Assembly (NCBI RefSeq): GCF_027706745.1
Contig: NZ_JAQFWP010000012.1
Coordinates: 1 to 64,000 of the forward strand
Length of the DNA: 64,000 bases
From: Nocardiopsis suaedae
GTDB taxonomy: Bacteria > Actinomycetota > Actinomycetes > Streptosporangiales > Streptosporangiaceae
Direction: 5' to 3'
Positions 47,866-57,519 of the stretch are shown in pieces. Under the pieces are notes generated by a model. That model made no database searches and had not been told where the DNA came from. It was given only the letters and a program-made list of their open reading frames with translations. The first letter of the stretch is position 1. Each line of letters starts with the position of its first letter. Made by a program: the position numbers and the translations under genes.

Positions 47866-47990
47866 GCCTGGTCAGATGCGGTGCTTCCCGGCTCGCCACG
47901 GATTCATGCCCGGCCCGGCCGGGTATTGCCAAGGCCTTACGCGCCCTTCCCCCCGCGTTGGTCCCGCGCGCCGCCGCCGAATGCGTCGTC

Positions 47991-48046
47991 GATCTCGGGA
48001 AAAACGACGCTACCGGCGCGGTTTCAGGGGCGGTCTTCCCGAGATC
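47991..48046. terminator. Long-loop hairpin between PRC-barrel gene and prenyltransferase gene
   Basis: GATCTCGGGA/TCCCGAGATC, 36-base loop, in the 199-bp gap 47866-48064. Possibly the prenyltransferase terminator (minus strand) or a PRC-gene operator; no other feature seen in this gap. Confidence 0.35.
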
Positions 48047-48064
48047 AACGCGGGGAGGGCGCGG

Positions 48065-49072
48065 TCAGCCCGTGCGCTCGACCACGTAGTCGCACAGGGC
48101 CTCGAACGCCTCGCGCGCCGACCCCTTCGGCAGGGGGGCCAGTTCGGCCCGCGCCCGGTCGGCCCACCCGCGCATCTCCGCACGCGCCAGCTCCATGGCC
48201 TCGTGCGCGCGCAGCAGCGCCAGGGCCTCCTGCGCCTCGTCCTCGTCCAGGGGCCGCCCGAGCAGGGAGCGAAGCCGCGCGTCGGCGGGGGCGGTGCCGC
48301 GCAGCGCATGGAACATGGGCAGCGTGAGCACGCCCTCGCGCAGGTCGGTGCCGGGGGTCTTGCCCGACTCCCGGGAGTCCCCGGCCACGTCGAGGATGTC
48401 GTCGGAGAGCTGGAAGGCCATCCCGAGCGCCTCGCCGGCCCGGGTCAGGGCCTCGACCACCTCCTGGTCGGCCCGGCCGAAGAGGGCCCCGAACCGCGCC
48501 GAGGAGGCGATGAGGGAGGCGGTCTTGTCCGCGATCACCTGCATGTAGTGGTCGCGCGGGTCGGTGCCCTCGGCCGGCCCGGAGGTCTCCAGGATCTGCC
48601 CCTGCACCAGCCGTCCGAAGGTGCGCGCCTGCAGCCGCACCGCGTCGGTGCCCAGGTCGGCGAGCATCTCCGAAGCGCGGGCGAAGACGAAGTCACCGGT
48701 GAGGATGGCGATGGAGTTGCCCCAGCGCTGGTTGGCGCTGGTGTGCCCGCGGCGCATGTCCGCCTCGTCCATCACGTCGTCGTGGTAGAGCGTGGCCACG
48801 TGGGTGAGCTCCACCACGGCGGCGGCGGGGATCAGCTCCGGGTTGTCCGCGGCCCCGCCGAACCGGGCCGCCAGCAGCACCAGCGTCGCCCGGAACCGCT
48901 TGCCGCCCGCCTCCAGCAGGTGGGCGGCGGCCTGACGGAGCAGCGGGTCCCCGGCCTCGACCGTGTCCCGCAGCACCTCCTCGACCCGCTCCAGGTCGTC
49001 CTGGACCGCGCGGGCGAGCACCGGGTCGACACTCGGCAGAGCGAGGAAACCGCTCGGGACAGCACCGCTCAC
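48065..49072 (-). CDS. Polyprenyl diphosphate synthase
   Basis: A 335-residue all-alpha trans-prenyltransferase; GTG with GGAG seven bases upstream (the ORF opens at 49087). FARM DDVMD in TLYHDDVMDEADMRRGHTSA (~93-112), GKR in LEAGGKRFR, SARM DDILD in FQLSDDILDVAGD. It elongates isoprenoid diphosphates with IPP, most likely making the C40-C45 menaquinone side chain. Adjacent to the nuo operon but separated by a terminator, so transcribed separately. Confidence 0.92.
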   Translation of the reverse strand: MSGAVPSGFLALPSVDPVLARAVQDDLERVEEVLRDTVEAGDPLLRQAAAHLLEAGGKRFRATLVLLAARFGGAADNPELIPAAAVVELTHVATLYHDDVMDEADMRRGHTSANQRWGNSIAILTGDFVFARASEMLADLGTDAVRLQARTFGRLVQGQILETSGPAEGTDPRDHYMQVIADKTASLIASSARFGALFGRADQEVVEALTRAGEALGMAFQLSDDILDVAGDSRESGKTPGTDLREGVLTLPMFHALRGTAPADARLRSLLGRPLDEDEAQEALALLRAHEAMELARAEMRGWADRARAELAPLPKGSAREAFEALCDYVVERTG

Positions 49073-49237
49073 CAGAAAGCTCCACACGTCAACGGGCGCG
49101 CGCCCCGGGTCCCGGCCTGGCGCCGGTCCGGCATTTCGCGCGCTCTCGGGATGAACATCGACCGACTAGCCAAGTTATCGGACCCGGATTGATCAGCCAA
49201 AGCCACTCACCGCCCGTGAACCGGCGGTGACCACCGG

Positions 49238-49292
49238 CGCCGCGGCCCCGCCGGAGCACCCCGGTCGGGGCCGTCCGGCGGGGCCGCGGCGC
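49238..49292 (-). terminator. nuo operon terminator (18-bp stem)
   Basis: Perfect 18-bp arms 49238-49255 and 49275-49292 with a 19-base loop, 20 bases past the nuoN stop. The rest of the gap 49073-49311 holds the prenyltransferase promoter region and nothing else seen. Confidence 0.8.
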
Positions 49293-49311
49293 AGCGCGTC
49301 AGCGCAGCGGG

Positions 49312-50910
49312 TCAGCGGGTGAAGGCCCCGGCCGTGGCCACCGCCTCCTGCCCGGGCTGCGGCACCAGGTGGTCCAGCACCGGCGTGGGGTAGACCCCCA
49401 GCACCAGGGTGGCGGCCACCCCGACGCCGATGGCGGTGCCGGTGAGCACCCCCGCGCGGGCGGTGTGCACGGTCCCGTCGGCGGCGGGCTCGGCGAAGTA
49501 CATCAGCACGATGATCCGCACGTAGAAGAACGCGGTCACCGCGCTGCTCAGCACGCCGACCACCACCAGGGGCACCGCCCCGGCCGCCACCGCCGCCTCG
49601 AAAACCGCGAACTTGCCGATGAACCCGCTGGTCAGCGGGATACCGGCGAAGGCGAGCAGGAACAGCGAGAGCGCACCGGCCAGCAGCGGGGCGGTGCGCC
49701 CCAGCCCGGCCCACCGGGTCAGCTCGCCCGCCTCGGGCCCGCCCTCGTGCGTGCGCACCAGGGTGACCACGGCGAAGGCGCCGATGGTGGTGAACCCGTA
49801 GGCGGCCAAGTAGAACATGGCCCCGGCGAGCCCGGCGGAGTCGGCGGCGACCACCGCGGTCAGCACGAACCCGGCGTGCACCACCGAGGAGTAGGCCAGC
49901 AGCCGCTTGATGTCGCGCTGGGTGACGGCCACCACCGCGGCCAGCACCATGGTGAGGATCGCCACCACCCAGATCATCGGCCGCCAGGTCTCGGCGGTGT
50001 CGCCGAAGGCGGTGAAGAACACCCGCAGCAGCGCGCCGAACGCCGCCACCAGGGTGCCCGAGGCCATCAGCGCGGTGACGGGGGTGGGCGCCCCCTGGTA
50101 GACGTCGGGCTTCCAGTTGTGGAAGGGAACCGCGCCGACCTTGAACAGCAGCCCGACCCCGACCAGGGCGATGCCGAGCAGCAGCAGCGGCTCCCCGCCG
50201 CCGCCCGCGAAGGCGCCGCCTCCGCCGGCCCGCACCGCCGCGGCGACCCCGGCGTAGTTCACCGACCCGGAGAAGCCGTACACCAGCGCGATCCCGAACA
50301 GGAAGAACGCCGAGGAGAACGCCCCCAGCAGGAAGTACTTGACCGCCGCCTCCTGGGAGAACAGGCGGCGCCGCCGGGCGAGCCCGCACAGCAGGTACAG
50401 CGGCAGGCTCATCACCTCCAGGGCGATGAACAGGGTGAGGAAGTCGTTGGCGGAGGTGAACAGCAGCATGCCCAGCACCGCGAACAGCACCAGCGGGTAC
50501 ACCTCGGTGTGCTCGGACCCGGCGAGCGTGTGCGCCCGCTCCTCCTCGCTGCCGGGGACGGCGGCGGCCTGCGCGGCGAACGCGTCCTCCCCGCTCCGCC
50601 GCTCGGCGATGTGCAGCAGCGCGATGGCGGCCAGCACCAGGACGGTGCCCTGGAAGAACAGCGCCGGGCGGTCCACCGCCACCGCGCCCATGGCCAGGGT
50701 GGTGCCCGCGGCGGGGACCGACCCGACCTGCAGCACGGTCAGCACGAACGCGGCGATCAGCGCGGCCGCGGTGAGCGCCAGCTGCAGCGGGCGGCGCCGC
50801 GCCTTGGGGGCGAAGGCCTCGACCAGCACGGCCAGCACCCCCGCCCCGAAGACGGTCAGCATCGGGGCGAGCAGCCAGTAGTCGATGCTCGGGGGCGTGT
50901 CGGTGATCAC
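49312..50910 (-). CDS. nuoN: NADH-quinone oxidoreductase subunit N
   Basis: A 532-residue, ~14-helix antiporter-like subunit. GTG overlaps the nuoM stop (GTGA), AAAGGAG eight bases upstream. Conserved VGLLFKVGAVPFHNWKPDVY, GAPTPVTALMASGTLVAAFG and RDIKRLLAYSSVVHAGFVLT carry the buried Lys residues for proton pumping. Last gene of the operon; a Gly-rich loop (~225-245) is extended. Confidence 0.95.
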   Translation of the reverse strand: MITDTPPSIDYWLLAPMLTVFGAGVLAVLVEAFAPKARRRPLQLALTAAALIAAFVLTVLQVGSVPAAGTTLAMGAVAVDRPALFFQGTVLVLAAIALLHIAERRSGEDAFAAQAAAVPGSEEERAHTLAGSEHTEVYPLVLFAVLGMLLFTSANDFLTLFIALEVMSLPLYLLCGLARRRRLFSQEAAVKYFLLGAFSSAFFLFGIALVYGFSGSVNYAGVAAAVRAGGGGAFAGGGGEPLLLLGIALVGVGLLFKVGAVPFHNWKPDVYQGAPTPVTALMASGTLVAAFGALLRVFFTAFGDTAETWRPMIWVVAILTMVLAAVVAVTQRDIKRLLAYSSVVHAGFVLTAVVAADSAGLAGAMFYLAAYGFTTIGAFAVVTLVRTHEGGPEAGELTRWAGLGRTAPLLAGALSLFLLAFAGIPLTSGFIGKFAVFEAAVAAGAVPLVVVGVLSSAVTAFFYVRIIVLMYFAEPAADGTVHTARAGVLTGTAIGVGVAATLVLGVYPTPVLDHLVPQPGQEAVATAGAFTR

Positions 50911-52460
50911 TCTCCAGGCTCCTTTCCGCCGCCCGCGACGGGCCCCGAACCGTCGACCGCGGGCGCGGGGTCGACGGCGTCCAACTGGAGCATGGTGCGC
51001 TCCACCGCGGGCTCGGCGGCGTCCAGCATCGGCTGCGGGTAGACCCCCAGCACCACGATGAGCGCGGCGAGCGGGGCGATCGCCCCGACCTCGCGCGCGT
51101 TCAGGTCGCGCAGGCCCGACAGCCGCTCGGGCACCGGGCCGGTCATGGTGCGCTGGTACATCCACAGGATGTAGAGGGCGGCCAGCACCACGCCGACCGC
51201 GGCGATGACCGCCGGGACCGGGTTGAAGGCGTAGGTGCCGACGAAGACGAGGAACTCGCTGACGAACGGCGCCAGCCCGGGCAGCGCCAGGCCCGCCAGC
51301 CCGGCCAGCAGGAAGGTCCCGGCCAGCACCGGGGCGACCTTCTGCACGCCCTGGTAGTCGGCGATGGCCGCCGACCCCTGCCGGGCGATCAGGAACCCGA
51401 CGATGAGGAACAGGGCCCCGGTGGCGAAGCCGTGGTTGACCATGTACAGCGCCGCACCGGACTGGCCCTGGGTGGTCATCGCGAAGATCCCCAGCGTGAT
51501 GAACCCGAAGTGGGACACCGAGGTGAAGGCGATGAGCCGCATCATGTCGCTCTGGCCGATGGCGAGCACCGCGCCGTAGACGATGCTGACCAGGCTCAGC
51601 GCCACCGCGGGCCACACGAACCAGGTGGCGGCCCCGGGGAACAGCTCCAGGCAGTAGCGGAGCATGCCGTAGGTGCCGACCTTGTCCAGCACGCCGACCA
51701 GCAGCACCGCGGTGCCGGGCCGGGAGGACGAGGCGGCGCTGGGCAGCCAGCTGTGCAGCGGCCACATCGGCGCCTTGATCGCGAAGGCGATGAAGAAGCC
51801 GAGGAAGAGCCACCGCGCGGCGGACGGGTCGACCTGCGCCAGGGCGCCGTCGGCCAGTTCGCTCCACAGGAAGGTGCCGCCGTAGACGTACACCCCGATG
51901 ACCGCGACCAGCATCAGCAGGCCGCCCGCCAGGCTGTAGAGCAGGAAGGTGACCGCGGCCCTGCGCCGCTCGGCGCCGCGGCCGTAGCGCCCGATCATGA
52001 AGTAGACCGGGATGAGCATGGCCTCGAAGAAGACGTAGAACAGGAAGACGTCGGTGGCGGCGAAGACGCCGACCATCATCGCCTCCAGGAGCAGGATCAG
52101 GCCGAAGTAGCCCTTGCCCCCGTCCTCGGCGTCGTCGCACTCGTTCCAGGCCGCCAGGATCACCAGCGGCACCAGCACCACCGACATCAGGATCAGCATC
52201 AGCGCGATGCCGTCCACGCCCACCGCGTAGCTGATCCCGAACCGCGGGATCCACGGGTGGACCTCGGTGAACTGCAGCTCTCCGGCGGCGGCCGTGGAGA
52301 AGTTGGCGGCCATCGCGGCCATCAGGGCCAGCGTGCCCAGGGACACGCCCAGCGCGACCCGCTTGGCCAGCCCGGCGGCCGCGCGCGGGATCAGCGCCAC
52401 CGCCAGCGCGCCCAGCGCCGGCAGGGCCACTCCCAGAGTCAGCCAGGGGATATCGGACAT
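50907..52460 (-). CDS. nuoM: NADH-quinone oxidoreductase subunit M
   Basis: A 517-residue membrane subunit. FVFFEAMLIPVYFMIGRYGR, AFAIKAPMWPLHSWLPSAAS (proton-channel Lys and His), VLDKVGTYGMLRYCLELFPG and SDMMRLIAFTSVSHFGFITL are signatures. One of three antiporter-like proton pumps of complex I. Starts 4 bases after the nuoL stop. Confidence 0.95.
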   Translation of the reverse strand: MSDIPWLTLGVALPALGALAVALIPRAAAGLAKRVALGVSLGTLALMAAMAANFSTAAAGELQFTEVHPWIPRFGISYAVGVDGIALMLILMSVVLVPLVILAAWNECDDAEDGGKGYFGLILLLEAMMVGVFAATDVFLFYVFFEAMLIPVYFMIGRYGRGAERRRAAVTFLLYSLAGGLLMLVAVIGVYVYGGTFLWSELADGALAQVDPSAARWLFLGFFIAFAIKAPMWPLHSWLPSAASSSRPGTAVLLVGVLDKVGTYGMLRYCLELFPGAATWFVWPAVALSLVSIVYGAVLAIGQSDMMRLIAFTSVSHFGFITLGIFAMTTQGQSGAALYMVNHGFATGALFLIVGFLIARQGSAAIADYQGVQKVAPVLAGTFLLAGLAGLALPGLAPFVSEFLVFVGTYAFNPVPAVIAAVGVVLAALYILWMYQRTMTGPVPERLSGLRDLNAREVGAIAPLAALIVVLGVYPQPMLDAAEPAVERTMLQLDAVDPAPAVDGSGPVAGGGKEPGE

Positions 52461-52463
52461 CGG

Positions 52464-54371
52464 CTAAATCCTCACTGCCAGCGTGGCGACGACGACGGCG
52501 GCGCCGAACAGCATGGTCAGCGCGTAGGTGCGGGCGAACCCGGTCTGGGCGCGGCGGAGTTCGCCGGAGGTGTTGCGGACCCCGGAGGCCACCCCCTGCA
52601 CCGCGCCGTCGACGACGTGGGTGTCGATGGCGACCAGCGCCTTGGTGACGGCCTGGCCCGGCCGCATGAGCAGGCCCTCGTTGATCTGGTTGCCGTAGAG
52701 CTCGTTGCGGGCCGCCACCGTCACGAAGTTCCCCTTCGGAGCGGTGCGCGGCACCGGCGCCCGGCCGTACATGAACCAGGCGACGGCGGCGCCCGCGACC
52801 ATCAGGCCCAGGGCCGTCAGCGACGGCCAGCTGGTGAGCATGGCGGACAGGTGGAACTCGTGGTGCTCCTCCGGGGCGCCCACGGCCGGCTCCAGGAAGG
52901 CGGCGAAGCGGTAGCCGTAGACGAGCACCGCTCCCAGCGCCACCGACCCCGCGGCCAGCACCACCATGGGCGCGGTCATGGAGAGCGGGGACTCGTGCGG
53001 GTGCGCGCCCTCGTCCCAGCGCTTCTCGCCGAAGAAGGTCATGATCATCACGCGCGTCATGTAGAACGCGGTGAGCCCGGCGCCGACGAGGGCCGCCCAG
53101 CCGTAGACCTGCCCGGAGGCGCCGCCCGAGGCGAACGCCGCCTCGATGATGCCCTCCTTGGTCCACCACCCCGACAGCAGCGGGAACCCGATGATGGCGA
53201 GGTAGCCCAGGCCGAAGGTGGCGAAGGTCACCGGCATGTACCGGCGCAGGGCGCCGTAGCGGCGCATGTCCACCTCGTCGTTCATGCCGTGCATGACCGA
53301 CCCGGCGCCCAGGAACAGCCCGGCCTTGAAGAACCCGTGGGTGACCAGGTGCGCGATGGCGACCGCGTACCCGGCCGGGCCGAGCCCGGCGGCCAGCGTC
53401 ATGTAGCCGATCTGGCTCATGGTGGACCCGGCCAGGGCCTTCTTGATGTCGTCCTTGGCGCACCCGATGACCGCCCCGGCCAGCAGGGTGGCCGCGCCGA
53501 CGACCGCGACGGCGGTCTGGGCGGCCGGGGCCGCCTCGAAGACCGGCCCGGCGCGCACGATGAGGTACACCCCGGCGGTGACCATGGTGGCCGCGTGGAT
53601 CAGCGCGGACACCGGGGTGGGGCCCTCCATCGCGTCCAGCAGCCAGGACTGCAGCGGGAGCTGGGCGGACTTGCCGCAGGCGCCGAGCAGCAGGAGCAGC
53701 CCGATCGCGGTGAGCACGCCCTGCCCGGCCCCGTCCAGCTCCGCGAAGACCCCGGAGTAGGCCACGGTGCCGAAGGTGGTGAAGATGATCATCACGGCGA
53801 TCAGCAGGCCCAGGTCGCCGACCCGGTTGACCAGGAAGGCCTTCTTGGCCGCCACCGCCGCCGAGGGCTTGTGCTGCCAGAACCCGATCAGCAGGTAGGA
53901 GGCCAGGCCCACGCCCTCCCAGCCGAGGAAGAGCAGCACGAAGTTGTCGGCCAGCACCAGCACCAGCATCGCCGCGACGAAGAGGTTCAGGTAGGCGAAG
54001 AACCGGCGCCGCCGCTCATCGTGGGCCATGTAGCCCACCGAGTAGACGTGGATCAGCGTGCCCACACCGGTGATGAGCAGGGCGAAGCTGATCGACAGCG
54101 GGTCGAGCAGCAGGTTCGCGCCCACCTCCAGGCCGCCGGAGGCGAACCAGGTGTAGACCGGCACGTCGACGCTGCGCTCGTGCGCGCCCCGGCCGAGCAG
54201 TTCGGCCAGGGCGAGCACCGCCCACACGAAGCTTCCCGCGGGCAGCGCCACCGCGAGCCAGTGGCCCCACCCGTCGGTGCGCCGGCCGCCCAGCAGCAGG
54301 ACGGCCGCGCCCAGCAGGGGCAGCGCGATGAGCATCCAGGCGCCGCCGAGCACGAGGGAGTTGTCAGACAC
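52464..54371 (-). CDS. nuoL: NADH-quinone oxidoreductase subunit L
   Basis: A 635-residue distal pump subunit. [80 protein letters not shown] and [15 protein letters not shown] identify NuoL; the C-terminal amphipathic and anchoring helices are present. GTG start after a weak RBS, 14 bases past nuoK. Confidence 0.95.
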   Translation of the reverse strand: MSDNSLVLGGAWMLIALPLLGAAVLLLGGRRTDGWGHWLAVALPAGSFVWAVLALAELLGRGAHERSVDVPVYTWFASGGLEVGANLLLDPLSISFALLITGVGTLIHVYSVGYMAHDERRRRFFAYLNLFVAAMLVLVLADNFVLLFLGWEGVGLASYLLIGFWQHKPSAAVAAKKAFLVNRVGDLGLLIAVMIIFTTFGTVAYSGVFAELDGAGQGVLTAIGLLLLLGACGKSAQLPLQSWLLDAMEGPTPVSALIHAATMVTAGVYLIVRAGPVFEAAPAAQTAVAVVGAATLLAGAVIGCAKDDIKKALAGSTMSQIGYMTLAAGLGPAGYAVAIAHLVTHGFFKAGLFLGAGSVMHGMNDEVDMRRYGALRRYMPVTFATFGLGYLAIIGFPLLSGWWTKEGIIEAAFASGGASGQVYGWAALVGAGLTAFYMTRVMIMTFFGEKRWDEGAHPHESPLSMTAPMVVLAAGSVALGAVLVYGYRFAAFLEPAVGAPEEHHEFHLSAMLTSWPSLTALGLMVAGAAVAWFMYGRAPVPRTAPKGNFVTVAARNELYGNQINEGLLMRPGQAVTKALVAIDTHVVDGAVQGVASGVRNTSGELRRAQTGFARTYALTMLFGAAVVVATLAVRI

Positions 54372-54385
54372 GGTCGCGCCGCCTT

Positions 54386-54685
54386 CTAGTACTTGAGCAG
54401 GTTCGCGTCGTCGACCGACGCCGACCTGCGGGTCCGGAAGATCTGCATGATGATCGCGAGCCCCACGACGACCTCGGCGGCGGCGACGACCATCACGAAG
54501 AACGCGATGACCTGCCCCTCGATGTCGCCGTGCATGCGCGCGAAGGCGACGAACGCCAGGTTGCAGGCGTTGAGCATGAGCTCGACGCACATGAAGACGA
54601 TGATCGCGTTGCGCCGGACCAGCACGCCCAGGGCGCCGATGGTGAACAGCAGCGCGGCCAGCGCGATGTAGTTCATGGGGTCCAC
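54386..54685 (-). CDS. nuoK: NADH-quinone oxidoreductase subunit K
   Basis: A 99-residue, three-helix subunit ([40 protein letters not shown]). The GTG giving MDPMNY is preferred because family members begin M-x-P-x-x-Y and AGGAGG lies 10 bases upstream; an internal ATG at 54676 is the alternative. Two membrane Glu ([14 protein letters not shown]) belong to the E-channel. Overlaps nuoJ. Confidence 0.95.
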   Translation of the reverse strand: MDPMNYIALAALLFTIGALGVLVRRNAIIVFMCVELMLNACNLAFVAFARMHGDIEGQVIAFFVMVVAAAEVVVGLAIIMQIFRTRRSASVDDANLLKY

Positions 54686-55563
54686 GAGCGCTCAGCCTCC
54701 TGTCCTTCGGCGCTCTGGGCACCGTCCTCGGCGCCGTCCGCGGCGCCCTCCCCGGCGTCGGCCGGCCCCGGCTCCCGGCCGGTCCCGCCCGCCTCCTTGG
54801 AGGCGGCCGAGTCCGAGGCGCCCCCGGCCTCGGGCACGGTGCCCAGCCGGACGTCGTCGGGCACGCCGGACTGCAGCTCGGGGTCGCGGGCGGCCAGCAC
54901 CGGGTTGAGCGAGAGCCGCGCGACCGACCCGTCGGGCAGCAGCGCGGGCATGTCGATGGCGTTGTGCCGGGCGTAGGTGCCGGGCCCCGGCAGCGGGGTG
55001 GGGTGGCCGCTGAGCACCCGCTCGCGGGCCTGCTCGCGCTGGGTGCGGCGCTTGGAGGTGCGGGCGGCGTGCGCCAGCACCAGGGCGCCGAGCACCGCGG
55101 TGATCAGCAGGGCGCCGGTGGCCTCGAAGGCGATGACGTACCGGAAGACCACCTCGGAGGCGATCGCGGGCACGGTGCCCCCGGCGGCCGCGGCGGCGCC
55201 CAGGCCCGCCGGCTCGGCGCCGGAGATCCGGGTCAGCCCCAGGCCCAGGGCGAGCAGGAAGCACAGCGCGACCGTCCCGGCCAGCACCCGCTGCCCGCGG
55301 ATGGTCTCCACCAGCGAGTCCGCCGAGCTGACGCCGACGAGCATCAGCACGAACAGGAACAGCATCAGGACCGCGCCGGTGTAGACGACGATCTGCACGA
55401 CCATCAGGAAGGGCGCCTGGTTCATCCCGTAGAAGACGGCCAGCCCCAGCATGACCACGGCCATCATCAGCGCCGAGTAGACGGCCTTGCGGGAGAGCAC
55501 CACCCCCGCGGCGGCGGCCAGCACGACCGCGCCGATGGTCCAGAACGCGACGGCCTCGCTCAT
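54673..55563 (-). CDS. nuoJ: NADH-quinone oxidoreductase subunit J
   Basis: A 296-residue protein. Five membrane helices in the first ~175 residues ([40 protein letters not shown]). The C-terminal ~110 residues are a cytoplasmic, disordered, acidic extension absent from short NuoJ proteins. ATG overlaps the nuoI stop by 4 bases. Confidence 0.95.
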   Translation of the reverse strand: MSEAVAFWTIGAVVLAAAAGVVLSRKAVYSALMMAVVMLGLAVFYGMNQAPFLMVVQIVVYTGAVLMLFLFVLMLVGVSSADSLVETIRGQRVLAGTVALCFLLALGLGLTRISGAEPAGLGAAAAAGGTVPAIASEVVFRYVIAFEATGALLITAVLGALVLAHAARTSKRRTQREQARERVLSGHPTPLPGPGTYARHNAIDMPALLPDGSVARLSLNPVLAARDPELQSGVPDDVRLGTVPEAGGASDSAASKEAGGTGREPGPADAGEGAADGAEDGAQSAEGQEAERSWTP

Positions 55564-56147
55564 CGGCCCGCCCCGTTCCCGGCCGGCTCGCCCGCGGCCG
55601 CCGCGTCCCGGGCGGCCTCGGGGGCCGGCGTCTGGCGCCGCGCGGCCTCGCCGTGGTGGCGGTAGTAGTCCTCCTCGGTGTCGCCGAGGCGCATCGGGTG
55701 CGGCGGGGCCTCCATGTCCTCGGTCAGCCCGGCCAGGAGCTGCTCCTTGGTGTAGATGAGGCTCTCGCGGTCGTCGTCGGCGAGCTCGTACTCGTTGGTC
55801 ATGGTCAGCGCCCGGGTGGGGCAGGCCTCCACGCACAGCCCGCACAGGATGCAGCGCAGGTAGTTGATCTGGTAGACGCGGCCGTAGCGCTCGCCGGGCG
55901 AGTACCGGTCGTCCTCGGTGTTGTCCCCGGCCTCGACGTAGATCGCGTCGGCCGGGCAGGCCCAGGCGCACAGCTCGCAGCCGATGCACTTCTCCAGGCC
56001 GTCGGGCCACCGGTTGAGCCGGTGGCGTCCGTGGAAGCGCGGCGCCGTGGGGCGCTTCACCTCCGGGTACTCGACGGTCGGCACCTTCTTGAACATGGTG
56101 TGGAAGGTGACGCCGAACCCTTTGACGGGGTTGAGCCAGTCAAGCAC
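55560..56147 (-). CDS. nuoI: NADH-quinone oxidoreductase subunit I
   Basis: A 195-residue protein. Two 4Fe-4S motifs, [12 protein letters not shown] and [12 protein letters not shown], carry electrons to N2. The GTG at 56147 has AGGAGG at 6-base spacing, better than an upstream GTG at 56162. The C-terminal 40 residues are A/P-rich. Overlaps nuoH by 8 bases. Confidence 0.95.
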   Translation of the reverse strand: MLDWLNPVKGFGVTFHTMFKKVPTVEYPEVKRPTAPRFHGRHRLNRWPDGLEKCIGCELCAWACPADAIYVEAGDNTEDDRYSPGERYGRVYQINYLRCILCGLCVEACPTRALTMTNEYELADDDRESLIYTKEQLLAGLTEDMEAPPHPMRLGDTEEDYYRHHGEAARRQTPAPEAARDAAAAGEPAGNGAGR

Positions 56148-57519
56148 CGGTAACCTCCTCACGCTTGGCGGGACTGCCGGCCGGGGCCGGTGCGGTGTGC
56201 AGGGGCGGCTCCGCCGGGACGCTGCTGCCGTAGTGCGCGGCGCGCAGCGGCGGCACCGGGAACCCGCCGCGGGCGGGGTCGGCGGCCGTGGCGCGCAGCT
56301 CCGCGGCGCGCTCGGCGGCCTCGGCGGCGCGGCGGCGCTTGACCGAACGCGCCCAGGCGGCGATGGCCACCACGGTGACCAGGGCGAACGCGGCGCCGAC
56401 GGCGACCGTCGCGCCGACGGGCGCCCCTTCGTTCACCATCAGCCGGACGGCGGCCACGGCGGTGATCCACACCAGCTGCACCGGGATGAGGATCTTCCAC
56501 CCGAGCTGCATGAGCTGGTCGTAGCGGATCCGCGGGAGCGAGCCGCGCAGCCAGATGAACAGGAACATGACCACCAGGAACTTCAGCAGCCACCACAGCA
56601 GGGGCCACCACCCGGCGTTGGCGCCCTCCCAGAACATCGTGATCGGCGGCGGGGCGTACCAGCCGCCGAGGAAGAAGGTGACCGAGACCGCGGCGACGGT
56701 CACCATGTTCACGTACTCGGCCAGGAAGAACATGGTGAACTTCATGGACCCGTACTCGGTCATGAAGCCGCCGACGAGCTCGCCCTCGCCCTCGGCCAGG
56801 TCGAACGGCAGCCGGTTGGTCTCGCCGACCATGGTGACCAGGTAGATGAGGAACGAGGGGAGCAGCAGCACGGCGAACCACAGCTCCTGCTGGGCCGCGA
56901 CGATCCCGGAGGTGGTCAGCGTGCCCGCGAGCATGAACACCGCCACGAAGCTCAGCCCCATGGCGATCTCGTAGCTGATCACCTGCGCCGAGGCGCGCAG
57001 CCCGCCGAGCAGGGCGTAGGGCGACTGGGAGGCCCAGCCGCCCAGCACGATGCCGTACACCCCGATCGCGGCGGTGCCCAGCACCACCAGGGCCGCCACC
57101 GGCAGGTCGGTGAGCTGCAGCCGCGTCTCCACGCCGAACATCGACACCTCGGGCCCCAGCGGGATCACCGAGAAGCCGATGAAGGCCGGGACGGCCGCGA
57201 TCATCGGCGCCGCGATGTAGACCAGCCGGTCCACGTTGCGCGGGATCACGTCCTCCTTGAGCGACAGCTTCACGCCGTCGAACAGGGACTGCAGCAGCCC
57301 CCAGGGGCCCATACGGTTGGGGCCGTGGCGCTGCTGCATGCGGCCCATGACCTTGCGGTCGGCCATGATCATCATGAGCACGCAGACCATCAGGAACACG
57401 AAGATGCCCACGGCCTTGATGAGGATGATCCACCAGGGATCGCCGCCGAAGGCCCCCAGGCCCGGTTCGGCGGCCGCCGCCTGCAGGGCGGCGGGCGTCG
57501 TGACGGCGTCGGGCTTCAC
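56140..57519 (-). CDS. nuoH: NADH-quinone oxidoreductase subunit H
   Basis: A 459-residue, eight-helix subunit forming the quinone cavity. [69 protein letters not shown] and [18 protein letters not shown] are strict signatures. A ~55-residue Ala/Pro-rich C-terminal tail is typical of actinomycetes. GTG overlaps nuoG stop with GGGAG upstream. Confidence 0.95.
   Translation of the reverse strand: MKPDAVTTPAALQAAAAEPGLGAFGGDPWWIILIKAVGIFVFLMVCVLMMIMADRKVMGRMQQRHGPNRMGPWGLLQSLFDGVKLSLKEDVIPRNVDRLVYIAAPMIAAVPAFIGFSVIPLGPEVSMFGVETRLQLTDLPVAALVVLGTAAIGVYGIVLGGWASQSPYALLGGLRASAQVISYEIAMGLSFVAVFMLAGTLTTSGIVAAQQELWFAVLLLPSFLIYLVTMVGETNRLPFDLAEGEGELVGGFMTEYGSMKFTMFFLAEYVNMVTVAAVSVTFFLGGWYAPPPITMFWEGANAGWWPLLWWLLKFLVVMFLFIWLRGSLPRIRYDQLMQLGWKILIPVQLVWITAVAAVRLMVNEGAPVGATVAVGAAFALVTVVAIAAWARSVKRRRAAEAAERAAELRATAADPARGGFPVPPLRAAHYGSSVPAEPPLHTAPAPAGSPAKREEVTGA

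Noticed and set aside
49312-53463. Single 1383-residue minus-strand ORF
   Set aside because: It is nuoN joined to out-of-frame readings of nuoM and nuoL; the three genes have their own starts, overlaps and family motifs.
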